Part shown: positions 1-11,452 of the stretch, piece by piece
How positions within the stretch are numbered: the first letter of the stretch is position 1
How the letters are laid out: each line of letters opens with the position of its first letter
NCBI GenBank assembly: GCA_905221615.1
Contig: CAJNDT010002846.1
Coordinates: 553,501-617,500, forward strand
DNA: 64,000 nt
Reading direction: 5' to 3'
DNA from: Symbiodinium sp. CCMP2592
Lineage: Eukaryota > Sar > Dinophyceae > Suessiales > Symbiodiniaceae
Position numbers and translations under genes: made by a program
The notes under the pieces: model-generated
Databases searched by the model: none
The model's input: the letters and a program-made list of their open reading frames with translations, nothing else
What the model was told of the DNA's origin: nothing

Positions 1-1376
1 GTAGGCTCTTGTTCTAAATCCCGGTCCTTGATGTATAAGGACCCTACAAGTGAGTAGGTTTTGCTAGTTCAGGGTGAACCCTATAAGCTGCACATTTCTG
101 AGGAGGTGAGGCTGGGAACGCCCGTTGTGGACATTCAGTCCGTCGCTGAACTTCATCGCCGGATGGGCTTGCTGCTGAAGCCGTAATAGGGCTTTGAATC
201 CGTAGTTTAGAGGATTGCGAAGGAGTGTCGAGACACATGGTCGCATAATCATGTCTGGACCATAGCCCATAAGGGAGTAGTATTCTAATCGTACAGGTCT
301 TTATGTTGCGGGTTTTAGGCTTCGTGTGTGTTCTCCTATACCTGCGGCATGACAACAACTACTCCGACCCTCAAGTTAGTCCCGAATCATATGTAGACTA
401 TACCCACAAATTCAGGCTTGAATTCACTGAAGGTCCTGCAGGCATGGGCTCTATTCTTTTAGCTGCTAGGAGTTTTGGTTTAGTCAGGGGAGTTCAGGCA
501 TCGGGTTGTGGGCTGTTGCTCTTCGGATGTGGATTGCATCGTAGGTTAGTGAAGTGCCTTCTGGTGGTTCGGCTTCAGGGGCTTACATGGCGACTGCCGC
601 TGCGACTCCATCAATTTGTTTTGAATTTTGGTCCTGCCTTCTCCAAAGGAGAGAGCGTCGCCCGAAAAGACCTGCAAGTTAAACTCGGCGCCACAGCGAG
701 AAACCCCCCAAGCCTGAAACGGAAGCCCACACTCCTAACCCCCTCCATTTCTCAAAAAAGTCCCTCAACGCACATTTGAAGGTGTATCTGTCTTGTGTTT
801 TGTGCGTGGGAGTTGAGGGTTTGAAGGCGCAAGCTTCGAGGGCTTTGCAGTTGAGGCAGCTTAGGGTTGGGGATTGAACGGTTGGAGTGATAAGGATTTT
901 GGGTTAAGGGCTCTTTGAAGGGTAACATTATGCAGTCGCATGGGTATTCAAACCCAAGAATGAATAGCATTCTAATTTTCTAGTATTACCCCAACCATGG
1001 ACTAGTGTTTCGGGGTCTAGGTGCCGCATTCATTCAAAAGAGGCTCGGGTTTTGCCAGATATATGAGATAGCAGAAGTTCAAATGCAAGTGCATGGGGTT
1101 GCCACTATGGTGTCCTTAGACAATATCTGGCACATGCGTCTACATACATATGATCATATGTATACAGATGTATTTTAACCTGCACCTGCGGTGAAACAAG
1201 TGGTTGTAATGGAGTAGCAGAATTCCTAGCATGTTTCTAGCGCTCCCTGAATGCTAAAGGCCAGACCCCAAAACGCTTTCGATGCCCCAGTGTCAGAGAT
1301 TATGGACAACAGGGGTTCTATAAGGTGCCTACGATTATTGAAAAACCTTGAGCCTCTAAAAGCACTAAACGGTCCT
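1..1376. other. Gene-poor stretch, nothing recognised
   Basis: Short open frames occur on both strands, none with a recognisable domain, consistent composition or good length. There are a few degenerate CCCTAAA-like words and no clear tandem array or hairpin element. I see nothing here that I would call a gene. Confidence 0.6.
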
Positions 1377-1437
1377 AAACCCTAAACCCCGTAAGCCTTG
1401 AACCCTAAGCTACAAAACCCTAACCCTAAACACTGAG
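1377..1437 (-). repeat. Degenerate telomere-like tract (CCCTAAA)n
   Basis: Clustered CCTAAACCC, CCCTAACCC and AAACCCT words with substitutions and insertions. This is the interstitial form of the CCCTAAA telomere heptamer. It is the first of dozens of such tracts in the window; only the longer or purer ones are listed separately. Confidence 0.7.
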
Positions 1438-1468
1438 ATTTCCGGAATTCGACTGGGCACAACCTGTG

Positions 1469-1533
1469 GATCCCAAAACCTAATACCCCGTTTTTAAGGG
1501 TTCATAACACAGTATTTTGTAGGGTTTTGGGAT
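1469..1533. mobile_element. Short inverted-repeat element, ATCCCAAAACC ends
   Basis: An 11-bp perfect inverted repeat (ATCCCAAAACC / GGTTTTGGGAT) encloses about 40 bp containing TTTTTAAGGGTTCATA. A related copy with the same ends and a similar core lies at 3179-3257, which suggests a mobile family of MITE size and not a chance hairpin. Confidence 0.5.
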
Positions 1534-1650
1534 ACAGGTATTCGAAGACTTCAGCCTTATCGAGCGAACAGTGTGTAGTGCCCCTGAAAGAGCCCGTCGA
1601 GAGCCCTCGTCCAGGAGCATCGAGCGTCCTTATCGAAGCTTAGTTACTAG

Positions 1651-1760
1651 CCCAAAGGGTCCAAGTATCATTATGGTATATATATATATATATATATAGA
1701 TATATAGACCGCCAAAATACCCTATAAGTATATACCATAATGATACTTGGACCCTTTGGG
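1651..1760. mobile_element. MITE-like hairpin, family D (CCCAAAGGGTCCAAGTATC ends)
   Basis: A 110-bp element with near-perfect terminal inverted repeats of about 32 bp, starting CCCAAAGGGTCCAAGTATC and ending in its reverse complement. The middle is a (TA)n run. A second copy at 63495-63584 has the same terminal repeats but a different short core. No coding capacity, so any movement would need a transposase in trans. Confidence 0.75.
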
Positions 1761-2810
1761 TAAAGCGCCCCAGCAGCACCCTTTTAGTCACTCTAATACA
1801 GCGCACAGGATGAACTCAACTCTGGGCCTACCTTCCTTGTCAGGAGTGCAGAAGAAGCAGCCCCCAAACCCCGAAACACTGAACCCCTCGACAAAGCCCT
1901 AAAGACTAAAGCCGCAATCATGAATCCCAAAGCATGAACTCAAATCCCTGAGAAACCCTACATAAACCCTCAAGACCTAAACCGTGCTCTAGGCTTATAA
2001 GAGTTCTGACGATGGTTGCTTAGGGCTTCGTTTGCGTAAGCGGCACCTGTGAGAGTTCTTTCGATGGGTTTTGGGCGCGAGGTCCTTGTCACGGATTGGA
2101 ACCCTCTGACCGTCTACATCTGGCCGCAGCCTTGGGTCACACTCGCCAAAGGGTCCAAGCGATAGTATAGTACATGAACATTTCCCTAAATCAAGATCCC
2201 TCTTCACGTCCCAAGGATAGGGCGACACCCTTATGGCAAGGATTCCAAGACAGGGACCACAATTTGGAGAACTACCCACATACTGTTGGGCCCAAATATC
2301 TACAAAGTACCTATTATAGTGGAACTTACCGTAGTGCAGTGGTACTTTGGACACTTTGGGCCCGGCGAACATAATTGAACAAAGACCAAGATCCATGGTA
2401 GACCTTTTAAGAATAGTTTTGTGAAAGTCACCTCGCCGTGTTGACGTGCCGTTCATGTTGAGTCTGTATGTAGTACTTGAATCGACTTGCTGTCTATAGG
2501 ACTGGTCATTCATGTCACACGAACATGCAGACCTCGTCAAACGCACTTACTGCAGAAGTCTTGAGTTCAAGCGCAAAAAGTTGCAGCCTACTGTGGTTCG
2601 TTGCACGCAGCCCCTAGTCTAGGCCCTGGAATCCGTTGCAAAAGTTTGAATATTGCTTGCTATAGATCCTTGTGATGGTACCCGAGACCCCATCGAACAT
2701 ACGCCCCTTAAAGGGTCCTGTTGATTTCATTGATCCAGACAAGGCGCCTCGAGCTCTCCGCAAGTCATAGCAGCACATACAGAACCCACGTGTGTTAAGC
2801 TCAAGTCGTG
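1761..2810. other. Gene-poor stretch with a decayed inverted-repeat pair
   Basis: CCCTAAA-like words cluster at 1870-1985. A degenerate pair (GCCAAAGGGTCCAAG near 2144; TACTTTGGACACTTTGGGC near 2368) resembles an old GGGTCC-ended element. A 183-codon minus-strand frame (1995-2546) spans this pair, has no recognisable domain and is judged fortuitous. Confidence 0.45.
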
Positions 2811-2880
2811 ATACCTTACCTTAACCCCAAATAACCTACCTTTGTAGGGCTGCTTACTGGGTTTCCTTATGTAACTTGTA
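2811..2880. mobile_element. Half copy of the TACCTTAACCC hairpin family
   Basis: Matches the left half and core of the complete element at 14132-14225: TTACCTTAACCCC, AATAACCTACCTTT, then a shared TTTCCTTAT core. The right terminal repeat is missing, so this is a truncated copy. Confidence 0.5.
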
Positions 2881-5145
2881 TGGGACCCAGGCAGAATGTT
2901 GACTTCCAAACGTTTTCAGGTTTAGGGCATCATGTTGAATTTTCAGAAGGTCTTGTTTCGCCGAAGCGAGGATCGATCTCGGATCATCAATGCTCTCATC
3001 TTCATTTGCCATCATTGGTGCAATGGGGTTCGAGGTGTCTAATCGGGCCAAAAGGTCAGGACTCCAAAACCGTCAGTGCTAAGCCTGAACCCCACAAGCC
3101 CCAAACAAGCCTGACGATGTGATCCTGTGCACCTCAAGCACCCCGACAACCCTCAAGTCTAAACACTGCTGTACTTGGGGATCCCAAACCTATGGTTTAC
3201 AGCTTTACAACCGTATATTTAAGGGGTCATATCCATGTTGTAGGGTTTGGGGATACAGACAGCTGCTACAACCAACAACCCCAACCACACAGTCGCAAAA
3301 ATAGGACAACTTGGCTGCACTCAGAGGCAGCTGTGAGACAGGGAAGAAGTCAGGTGACAATAGCTGAGAGCGGTCGGTCTCAATCGATGCAAAGTCCCTC
3401 CGAGTACACCAGGAGCCTTAAATCCAACCCTAAACTTCCCAAACCCCGAGACCCAAAGCACGAAAGCAAGAAGCTCAGGAATCAGCCGTATCTGCGCTTC
3501 GCTGGTCAGAAGTATGACGAGACCCTGTCGGACCGGAGTGAGTGCGCCCAAAACTGGGAGCAACTAGCGTTTCGGACTTAGGGGTTTGGTGTGCAGGAGT
3601 TCCTTTTTTTTGGTGCTCTTGCAGGGATTCAGGGTTCAGTGTTTGGGGATTCTTACATGCTGCGGCTCGAGATATGATGGTTGCATCTACTCCGCAGCTT
3701 GGATTTTCGGGCTCCTGTCGCGGATTGGGGGTTTGGGCTTAAGATTCAACGCCCTCAACCCCAAACCCCGAATGCCTAAACTGCAACCCAGCCGTCGCCG
3801 AGACGATGTTCGTCGAGGTATACTCGCAAAGTTTAGGGTTTGGAGTTTAGGGTTTAGGACCCACGGTTTCGCACTGGGGTTCAGCTTCGCTACGAACAGA
3901 AGGATTTGACCGAGGTGCCGATGCGGCGGCTCGAGAAAACGAGATTTGGGGTTTCCCAAACGAAAGCCAAGCCCATAATCACCTTTCACATTCACAGCCT
4001 TCATGGCAACAGGAGTCCTTCCTTGCCGGCATTGAATTGAAAATAAAACACAGCCGTGGTCGGAAATCTGGCTGTGCGCGCGGAAAAAATGGGAGCTTCA
4101 CACCAGCGACACCAACAAGCGGGGGAGCATCGTCTTGGGAATCCGGAGCTGTGCCTTTACCGCCGAAGCCCCGAACCCCAAACCCGAAACCCTAGACCCT
4201 GAACCCCGAACGGGATTGCACATTTGCATAGGAACTCTCGTCTCGAGGTACTGTCTGATGACCATGTATAATTTTCCAATAGCCACACTGTGCACGTAAT
4301 AATAGCGACACTAGTGCATCATCATTTGTTCACCCTCAAACTCTCATGGCGTGCCCCTGCCTCAGCAAATAGTGCCCGACAATTCTGTTTAGGGCATAGA
4401 GTTGCGGCATCAGGCTCGTTTCGTTTTTTTTCAAGTTTCAGGTCAGCGATAAGGTTTGAGCCTGTTGCTGCTCACCGCTTATCAGGGCATCATGCAGCAG
4501 GTTCGTTCACCTTGTCAACAACTCGATCATCAAGCACATGGATGGCTTCCAGGAGAAAAACGAGGACTGTTTGGCTTTAAAAAAGCTGTTTTGATTAATC
4601 ATGTAACCCAATAACAGGGTTTCGCATTTAGGGGTCAGGCCGCTAGGGTCAGAAGAAGGTTCGGTATGTTCTTGCATGTAAGCCCCACATCGACGCCATG
4701 AACCCTAAGACGCAGAAGCCTGGGCCACAAGCCCAAAGCTTATGGTTCAAAGTCCTCCACCCTGAGACCTAAAGCTGTGTACTCAAATCCCATGCTTCAA
4801 CGAGAAGGGACGAGAAGTAACCCCAACAAGGATGCGCTTGAGGTTTGGGGGATCTTCGGAAAGCTTGGTGCCGGATGTCCAGCCTTTCCCGGCTGGCCAC
4901 CTGCAAAGCAATTCTCGTCTGAGAATACCACTGAGATTTCAACACGCAGTCACTGTCGAGTTGTTGCGCAGTGTCCATGTGTCAAGTACTGAAGCGTCAG
5001 GCCAATGCCATGTTTAGAGGCGGCTGTGTAATTGCTCCTGACAAGCATGGCAAGAGCCTTCCATTATCTCAGCCCCCCAAAATGCATCTCCAGACTCTCA
5101 AATAACAACAGGCTTTGTCCGCCTGCGTCGGCTCAAGCTTAATAT
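2881..5145. other. Gene-poor stretch with telomere-like tracts
   Basis: Contains CCCTAAA/TTTAGGG-like words (for example 3738-3860 and 4170-4215) and the small element at 3179-3257. Frames of up to 129 codons (such as 3192-3581 on the plus strand) show no domain or consistent base composition and are not called. Confidence 0.5.
3179..3257. mobile_element. Short inverted-repeat element, second copy of the ATCCCAAA family
   Basis: Ends GATCCCAAACC and GGTTTGGGGAT face each other across about 58 bp. The core contains TTTAAGGGGTCATA, close to the core of 1469-1533. The copies have diverged, which suggests an old family. Confidence 0.45.
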
Positions 5146-5240
5146 GGGGCCGGTTGATAACTAGAATAGGGTTTTGGGGCATAAGATATTGTAATCATAA
5201 GAACGAACCTCCGCAATAGTATTGGTAATTATTTACGCCC
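5146..5240. mobile_element. MITE-like element, GGGGCC ends
   Basis: Shares an ordered set of blocks with 33985-34075: GGGGCC, TAGAATAGGGTTT, TGGGGCATA, TAATCATAA, then GTAATTATTTA. The ends are imperfect inverted repeats. Recurrence of the whole order at two distant places supports a dispersed element. Confidence 0.5.
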
Positions 5241-6231
5241 CCCATATTACATCCAGAATCTGAGATCTAACAGCCTAGACACGCGGCTGGAACAGTGAGC
5301 CGGGCTGGCTAAATGTTTGAAGTCTTCTATCTTTTTGAGTCTTGGATTTCGGGCTCCGAAAAAACCCCTAAAGACTGTATTAAGTCCACAGCCACCAGGA
5401 CCTCAATGCGAATGGCTACATGTGGTTTCGCCAGCAGTACGAGGAGACGGCCGGCCCTTTTGACCGTAGCTCTAGGACGCGGACACTCTGCACTCACAAT
5501 AATGTCAAAACTCGCGAAACCCAGAAATTCTCCGGTCTTCGTAGCCTAGACGCTGCAATCCCTAAACTCCGCAAACCTTAGAGCTTCGAAATGTTTCTCT
5601 TGATGTGCAACCCTAAACAACTTATCCGAGTTTCCCAATTCCAACATTTCAAAGGGAGCCTGAATGAGGTCATCATCTAAAGCGAACTCCTGTAGGGCAG
5701 GATTTAAAGTTTTAAGTACACCCCTGAAGTTTGGAATATGGCTTTGGACTGACTTGCGCTGTGATTCCCTATACTTGCAAAACCTGGAGAGCATGAGTCG
5801 AGCAAAGCGTGGTGGCACAAGAGTCGCAGAGGAGTGGCTGCATGCGCGTTACTGCACCTGTGAGAAGCACCGCACGCCCTTTCTCAAGCCGCCTGGCAAG
5901 GAAGTCTCAAAACACAAACCAGGGGGGGGGGGGGTAAAGTGATTCGTGTTCTTCCGAAGGTTTAGGAGCCACACGCTGAGGATGCATACAAAAGGAATCC
6001 AAGTCACACTTGTTAAACCGCTTTGGCTTCCAATCATGGAGTCGGTAGTCGTGGGGCCAGGATAACCAGAATAGTGCTTCGGCGTGTGTAGCATAGATGA
6101 ACCATCATCGACTGACTATACGTGCAAATTTTACCGAGCCCTACATTAGTCTGAGTTGAGCCGAGAAACTCCGTCCATAGATTGCCTCACATGGTGCCCC
6201 TTATTGAGGTCCCAGACAGGGGTCTGTACAG

Positions 6232-6310
6232 GTATGTATGTACGTATGAATGCAGCTACGTATGTACGCATGCATGTATGTATGTATGTATGTATGTATG
6301 TATGTATGGG
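6232..6310. repeat. (GTAT)n microsatellite
   Basis: Imperfect then perfect GTAT tetranucleotide tract, most regular at 6264-6306. Similar tracts recur at 15651-15690, 18370-18500 and 51815-51870. Confidence 0.9.
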
Positions 6311-6649
6311 TGTATGTCAATTTGTACAAACGTGACCAGAAGAATACAAACCATATTATGCGTATACTATATATGTATAAGTTGAAGTGCAAATATAAAA
6401 GCACGTAGGTATTGTGCATTTACATTTGAAACTAATGTGTTTGTATGTAGTTCTATATATATGATATAGATACATCCACATATAAGCTAACATGTGAGTC
6501 CTCTCTCTCTATGTACATATGAAGGTACATATACCAATACAGATGCATGGACGAAGACATATACATATACATACCTACATACGAAATTTTAGACCTACAT
6601 ACCTATATACACATACACACACATTTTTGTACATGTTTGTATATCGAAA

Positions 6650-6677
6650 TGACGTGTATATATATGTATATATATAC

Positions 6678-6721
<44 letters not shown>

Positions 6722-6740
6722 ATATATATATATACATCTA
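6650..6740. repeat. (TA)n microsatellite
   Basis: Nearly pure TA dinucleotide run with occasional GTA/ACA interruptions. It is one of more than ten such runs in the window. Confidence 0.9.
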
Positions 6741-7401
6741 TGTACACGTATCAGAAAGCTTGAAAGGTACGCTTTGATGACAAGACCTGCCAAGGTGCTG
6801 TTTATTCATCCCTGAACAAGCACCAATAAAGCAGATTGCTGATACGTAACCTCCTAGATGACGGTCGTATACAGGTAACTGCAGATGCTCATTGCCGGAG
6901 GTAGGGTCCGGACACTCCACCCATAGCAACTACAGCAATGTGTAAGTCTTCGAGGCAGAAACCCCGGCTAATGCCAAGACCATCGAAGAGCCCCAAAGTA
7001 CCCTCAAAGGGACCCTTCAAGGAACCTGTAAAGGAACCGAAAAGATCTAGAATGAGTTGTGGAACCCAGACAGGAACTTGACAAAGAACCCCACAAAAAG
7101 GATTGACCCTATGAACCCTTAAGACAACCTAAGACCCGAAGATTTTCCAACTATAGAACCCTGAAGCCTTCTCTCATACTACAGACTCTTCATAAGGCAT
7201 CCTTATTGTAGTCATTCTATAATATGCACCAAAGCCCCAGTCGACTTCCTGTTTCATCGAAAGCACCACAGCGCTTGCAATTGCAGCTCCTTGCGCAAAT
7301 CTGGTAGAAAGGGGAACGAAGTGTGGGTCGATATGCGCCTGCATGGCGGATTTTCGATGTGATCCACATGCTGCCTGCTGACAGCGGAGGTGGAAGCCAG
7401 C

Positions 7402-8856
7402 ATGCCGCCCCACCATTTGACAAGCTGGTTTGCGCTTGTGTCGGCCTGGGTGGTGCTTCTCCCGGTACTGGCCAGGCTTCTGAAAGCTTCTGCCCATGTG
7501 CCCCACCACGAGGCTGCGGCCAGAGCCCAGGCCGCGAAGTATCGTGGCGTGTATTATAACAAGCGAAATCGTGCCTTCGTGGCGGCGCTGCATGTTCTCG
7601 ACGGTCCGGGCTACATTGGCTGCTTCCAAAGTGCCAAAGAAGCCGCTGAGGCTTATGATCAAGCAGTGAGATGCAGATATCCAAAACCCACTGCAGATCA
7701 TGAGTTGCGTTGCAAAAGGCACTTGAACTTTCCCTCGGAGAAGGAAGCCGCCTATACTGAATCACCTGAGCAGGCACGCACACGTGGTCTTAAACAAGGC
7801 GGCTGCAGCCACCGCAAGGAGGCCAGATCCTTCGAGCTGTTGAAGGCGGCCTCGGACACGTCACCTCATTCAGAGAAGTACGAGCTCGAGCGCTTGACGG
7901 GGTCTTCCAGAGCAGATGCTCTGTTCAAGCGTCGTGGCTCGACACAGACTGGTTTGCCGATTCAGCTCAAGGCAGCAACTAGCCAGTGGAAGCAAGGACG
8001 AGTGTTTCGATTTAATCGCCTGCTGGGATACGATCGCATGCTGGTGGTGCTTGTCGCACTGGACGGTGGCCACCTGTGGGCGGCAGCCGGCGAGAAACTT
8101 GCCGTTGATCATCTGGGCATAACCATCGGCTGCGGGAGTGACACTAATCGCCGTGTTGAGAACATCGGGTCCTATTTGGCTGCTTGCTTCAAGAACACAC
8201 AGAAGTTTCCCCACATATCAGTTGAAGAGGCAGAGGTCCAGTGCTCCCCCAATTGCAGAGTTGAGGCAGTCGCACATCGGCAGCTCATGAAGTTGTTTAG
8301 CCGCATGGAGTGGAGCTTGACCTGTCCTCCCCAACATCTGTCGGCGGTCGACGCCCTTCTCGAGGTTGACATCGAGGGTCCGATGTTGCGCCTGCAAGAG
8401 AAGGCATCAAATTTCCATGAGACTCTGGGCAGGTATCATATATGCTTGCGGAAGAACGGAGGCTCGCTTGGACCTTTGCCGTATGACAAGGACGACTTTG
8501 ACCTGCTTGCCGCCTGTATCCTGCACGAGGGGCAGCTGCAAGGTGTCTTTCTGATTCCCATTTCCGAATTGGTGCAGCGAGGCTTGGTGGCTAGCAGGTC
8601 CTGCACTCTCTATTTGCACCCGCCGTGGTCTCTTCCAAAGAAGAACGGCACCAAGCAGAAGTATGCCTGGCAGCAAGAGTTCTTCCTAGACCTCCGCACT
8701 TGGCATGGCTCCAAAGAGGTGCCTGCACAGGTGAAGGTACACATGGAGCGTCTGATTGCAAAGGCCACAACAGCTGCAAAACATGCCTGCATGTGGAGGT
8801 TGTTGAGGTCCCTTGCTTGCCTGTCCTCAAGCGTAGCGAAGCAGCAGGCTTGTTGA
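7402..8856 (+). CDS. AP2-domain protein with two PD-(D/E)xK-like (Q-x-K) nuclease-like blocks
   Basis: Single uninterrupted frame of 484 codons from the first ATG; the frame stays open to a GTG at 7390, and the residue numbers here count from that GTG. Residues 50-94 form an AP2 DNA-binding domain (YRGVYYNKRNRAFVA, GYIGCFQSAKEAAEAYDQA), whose three-strand sheet and helix contact DNA in known members. Two later blocks look alike: D176 then PIQLKA (Q192, K194), and EVDIEG (D327) then RLQEKA (Q336, K338). Each is followed by a Tyr-rich hydrophobic strand segment. This is the D...Q-x-K spacing of divergent PD-(D/E)xK nucleases, including some homing endonucleases. Residues 12-32 are hydrophobic and could be a signal anchor or a wrongly chosen start. 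The AP2 call is firm. The nuclease fold is an inference from motifs; catalysis is unproven. Neighbours are non-coding repeats, and no intron is needed. Confidence 0.8.
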   Translation: MPPHHLTSWFALVSAWVVLLPVLARLLKASAHVPHHEAAARAQAAKYRGVYYNKRNRAFVAALHVLDGPGYIGCFQSAKEAAEAYDQAVRCRYPKPTADHELRCKRHLNFPSEKEAAYTESPEQARTRGLKQGGCSHRKEARSFELLKAASDTSPHSEKYELERLTGSSRADALFKRRGSTQTGLPIQLKAATSQWKQGRVFRFNRLLGYDRMLVVLVALDGGHLWAAAGEKLAVDHLGITIGCGSDTNRRVENIGSYLAACFKNTQKFPHISVEEAEVQCSPNCRVEAVAHRQLMKLFSRMEWSLTCPPQHLSAVDALLEVDIEGPMLRLQEKASNFHETLGRYHICLRKNGGSLGPLPYDKDDFDLLAACILHEGQLQGVFLIPISELVQRGLVASRSCTLYLHPPWSLPKKNGTKQKYAWQQEFFLDLRTWHGSKEVPAQVKVHMERLIAKATTAAKHACMWRLLRSLACLSSSVAKQQAC

Positions 8857-9268
8857 GATATGAGAAGGCTACTACTAGCCGAGGCCGCCGCCCTACACCT
8901 GCGAAACCTTCGGGGTGCGCTGGGAGGCCATCAGGGTTCAGGGTGTAGGTGTTTTTGTAGGTCCAGGCTGGGACCTCAGTCCTTTCAGGTGGGGCCTTCG
9001 GACTTATTTTAAGGGGTTCCTCGAAGGATCTGTTTGGATTCGAGCTAGGTTTTCGCTTGGGGTTTATGGTTTAGGGCTGTTCCAGGGCTTAGAGAGCTGT
9101 TGAGGGATTAGGGCTTGTAGGGGCTGAAAGGGTGCAGCCGACAGAGGAGAGGTGCCTATGTATGGTTTAACCAGAAACGTCGGAAAGCCTTCGCTGTTCC
9201 CAGCTCCCTTGCGCCAGGCAGCCTGTATCAGGAGCTGCTCCGAGCACGTGCTTTTCGCACTAATGGCA
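8857..9268. other. Intergenic, nothing recognised
   Basis: After the stop codon the sequence turns into TTTAGGG-like and GGGGTTT words (9060-9130). No polyadenylation signal, terminator or gene is apparent. Confidence 0.5.
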
Positions 9269-9379
9269 TTTGGAGGTTCATGGGTAGTTTTTAACTGGAG
9301 TTATAAGTCCTCTAACATGGGTCATAACTATATTTACCCCCACTTATAACTGCACTTATAACTACCCATGAACCTCCAA
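9269..9379. mobile_element. MITE-like hairpin (TTGGAGGTTCATGGGTAGTT ends)
   Basis: A 111-bp element with 20-bp perfect terminal inverted repeats. The interior also contains mirrored TTATAA blocks, so the whole can fold into one hairpin. A second copy of nearly the same length lies at 57814-57921. Confidence 0.8.
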
Positions 9380-10587
9380 GCAGGGCATGTGATTTTTAGG
9401 GAAGGGTCAATCCGACACACCGAGAAAACCAGGACCTTCGAACAGCTAAACCATGGACTATGCACTTCCTGACTCAGACCCTGAACTAAAGTACTCAACC
9501 CAAACTCCCAGTACCGTAACCCTGTAATCGCACCGATATCCCACAAGCTCAAATCATGTGACGGTGTTAGGGCGCAGCCTTAAAGCTTACATGCCAAACC
9601 CAACCCCTTCAATTCTGCACCCTGAACCCTAAATCCCACATCCTAAATCTCAAGCCGTTAAACCCGACATCATATATGGGATCGCTGGAGGATGTGAAGT
9701 TCACGGCCAAAGAGGAAGAATCTGAGGACGAGGTGGGGTTATCCCTTTGTTTCCGTGCAGACGTTTCTTAGGGTTTAGGGCTTTTAGGGTTCAGGGATTT
9801 TTGAGGGCCTTTTTTTGTTGTTGTGTTTTTGCTGTTTTGGGGTGTTGGGGTCTAGGGTTTCGGAGTTTAGGCAGTTGTGTACAGTTGCAGGGCTTGGTGT
9901 TCTTTTGGTAACTAAGGTTTTTAGAGCTCCGGGTTTGTAGTGTTCAGGGTTTAGGGCTTGAGCAAAGTTTTGCACGTTTCTTAAACCCGGGTTCTATCCA
10001 ACCATGCCGTTTCCTCCTCCTAAACCCTAGCTGTATTCCCAAACCCTGCCTAGTAGTAGGTTATGCCCCTTCAGTTAGAGGGTATAACCCTTAAAACAGT
10101 AGAGTTTTTGGATCACCAGGTAAACTCTGAACCCCAAGCGCGCAGCCCTAAGGCCCAAACCGCTGGGTCGGCGTCCATGCTTTCGGGCTTTGAGGTTCAA
10201 GCCTTCCCAAGGTGGTTTCTGGTTGCTGGTGTTGATGTGTTCCGGCAAATGCAACCGGAGTTTAGGTTTCAAGGCTTTTGGGTTTTGGGTTGAAGGGAAA
10301 CCCTAAACCCTAAAACGTGGCTCAAGGCAATGCTTTCGCGATGGAGGGATGGAGGCTCGTTGGACTTACACTGTATTCAAGTGTTTAGAGCCCTTAATTA
10401 CAGGCGTAACCGTGAGATGCCTTGGACCTCCAACCCCGAGCCTCAAACCCTCTGTCTTCAACCTTGGAGTTGAAAAAATCCTTCCCCAAACCCTTTACCT
10501 TACCGCCAAACAGCATTGATTAGCAACACCAACAGCCCTATACCAGCAACAACCAAACTGATAACAACCAAAAGCCCAAAAAGACGA

Positions 10588-10618
<31 letters not shown>

Positions 10619-11358
10619 ACAAGCAAAAGTAGAACAACCACAACCCAGACACCTAAACCCTAAACCCTAAGACTAAGCAACGCCTCAAAAGCGACGCTTC
10701 CCCAGGGCGCCGATCCTCCGGAAGTGCCAGCCGAAAGGGCTACCGAGGATGAGCTTCTCGAAAGAACAACGTTCAGCTATAATGTAATCGAATACATATA
10801 GGAGTTATAATTATAGAGAGGCTTACACAACTACCAATACACACCGGTTGGAGCCTGACCGCATAGTAATATAGATGAACACGGGGATGAGGGATGTCGC
10901 TTTTGGGCTGTTTGGGGCTTTCGGTTTAGCTTCGGGGTTTAGGCTCAGGAGTCTGACATCAAGGTTCATTGAATCATGGTCAGCTATGGATTCGTGTAGG
11001 GTTTCTTTCTTCAGGGTGCTACAGGGCTCTTGTGGATGGCGGGCCCTAAATCCAAAACCTTCAAATTGAACCCCAGACTCTGAAGGAAACATACATGATT
11101 CCTTTGGTTCACGGTTTGGAGTCCAGGTGCCAGTTTAGCTTCCACTTCCGATACTTGTGGAGCCCGTGAGCAAAGTACCCAAAGCACCAAGAATCCAAAG
11201 ATGCTAAATCTACGGATACAAACATGTTCTCATCGCCACTTACCCTAAACCCTTCGCCCTACCTCTTGCCCGAGCCTTCTTTCCCTACAACCCTGAAGCC
11301 CGCAACCCTCCGAACCAAGGCCCTAAACCAAGCAAAATTTGAAGCCAGTATAGGCCTG
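9380..11358. other. Gene-poor stretch with telomere-like tracts and (AC)n
   Basis: TTTAGGG-like words at 9768-9970 and 10285-10312, CCCTAAA words at 10650-10670, and an (AC)14 run at 10588-10616. A 76-codon frame at 10063-10293 has no recognisable domain. No gene is called. Confidence 0.55.
10588..10616. repeat. (AC)14 microsatellite
   Basis: Pure AC dinucleotide run of about 29 bp. Confidence 0.95.
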
Positions 11359-11452
11359 TACCACTATGGGCTATTAGACCCTAAAGATCCCTATTCGGAC
11401 CCTGTTAAGGGTAGATTAAGGTACCCACAAGGTCTAATAGCCCATAGTGGTA
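11359..11452. mobile_element. MITE-like hairpin (TACCACTATGGGCTATTAG ends)
   Basis: A 94-bp element with 22-bp perfect terminal inverted repeats around a core containing GATCCCTATTCGGACCC. The perfect ends suggest recent insertion or selection on pairing. No second copy was seen in this window. Confidence 0.7.

Larger units (their letters stand above)
5241..7170. other. Gene-poor stretch with simple repeats
   Basis: Holds a poly-G run (5922-5935), a (GTAT)n run (6232-6310), mixed TACATA/TATACA repeats (6480-6640) and a long (TA)n run (6650-6735). The open frames here translate to Y/I/T/H-rich low-complexity peptides and are microsatellite artefacts. At 6960-7130 there are AAGGAACCC/AACCCTTAA words of the kind common between elements in this window. 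Confidence 0.6.

Noticed and set aside
1995-2546. 183-codon minus-strand frame
   Set aside because: No domain, neutral composition, and it runs through a decayed inverted-repeat pair.
7174-7783. Two minus-strand frames of 182 and 188 codons overlapping the AP2 gene
   Set aside because: Antisense shadows of the AP2-coding frame; no domain of their own.
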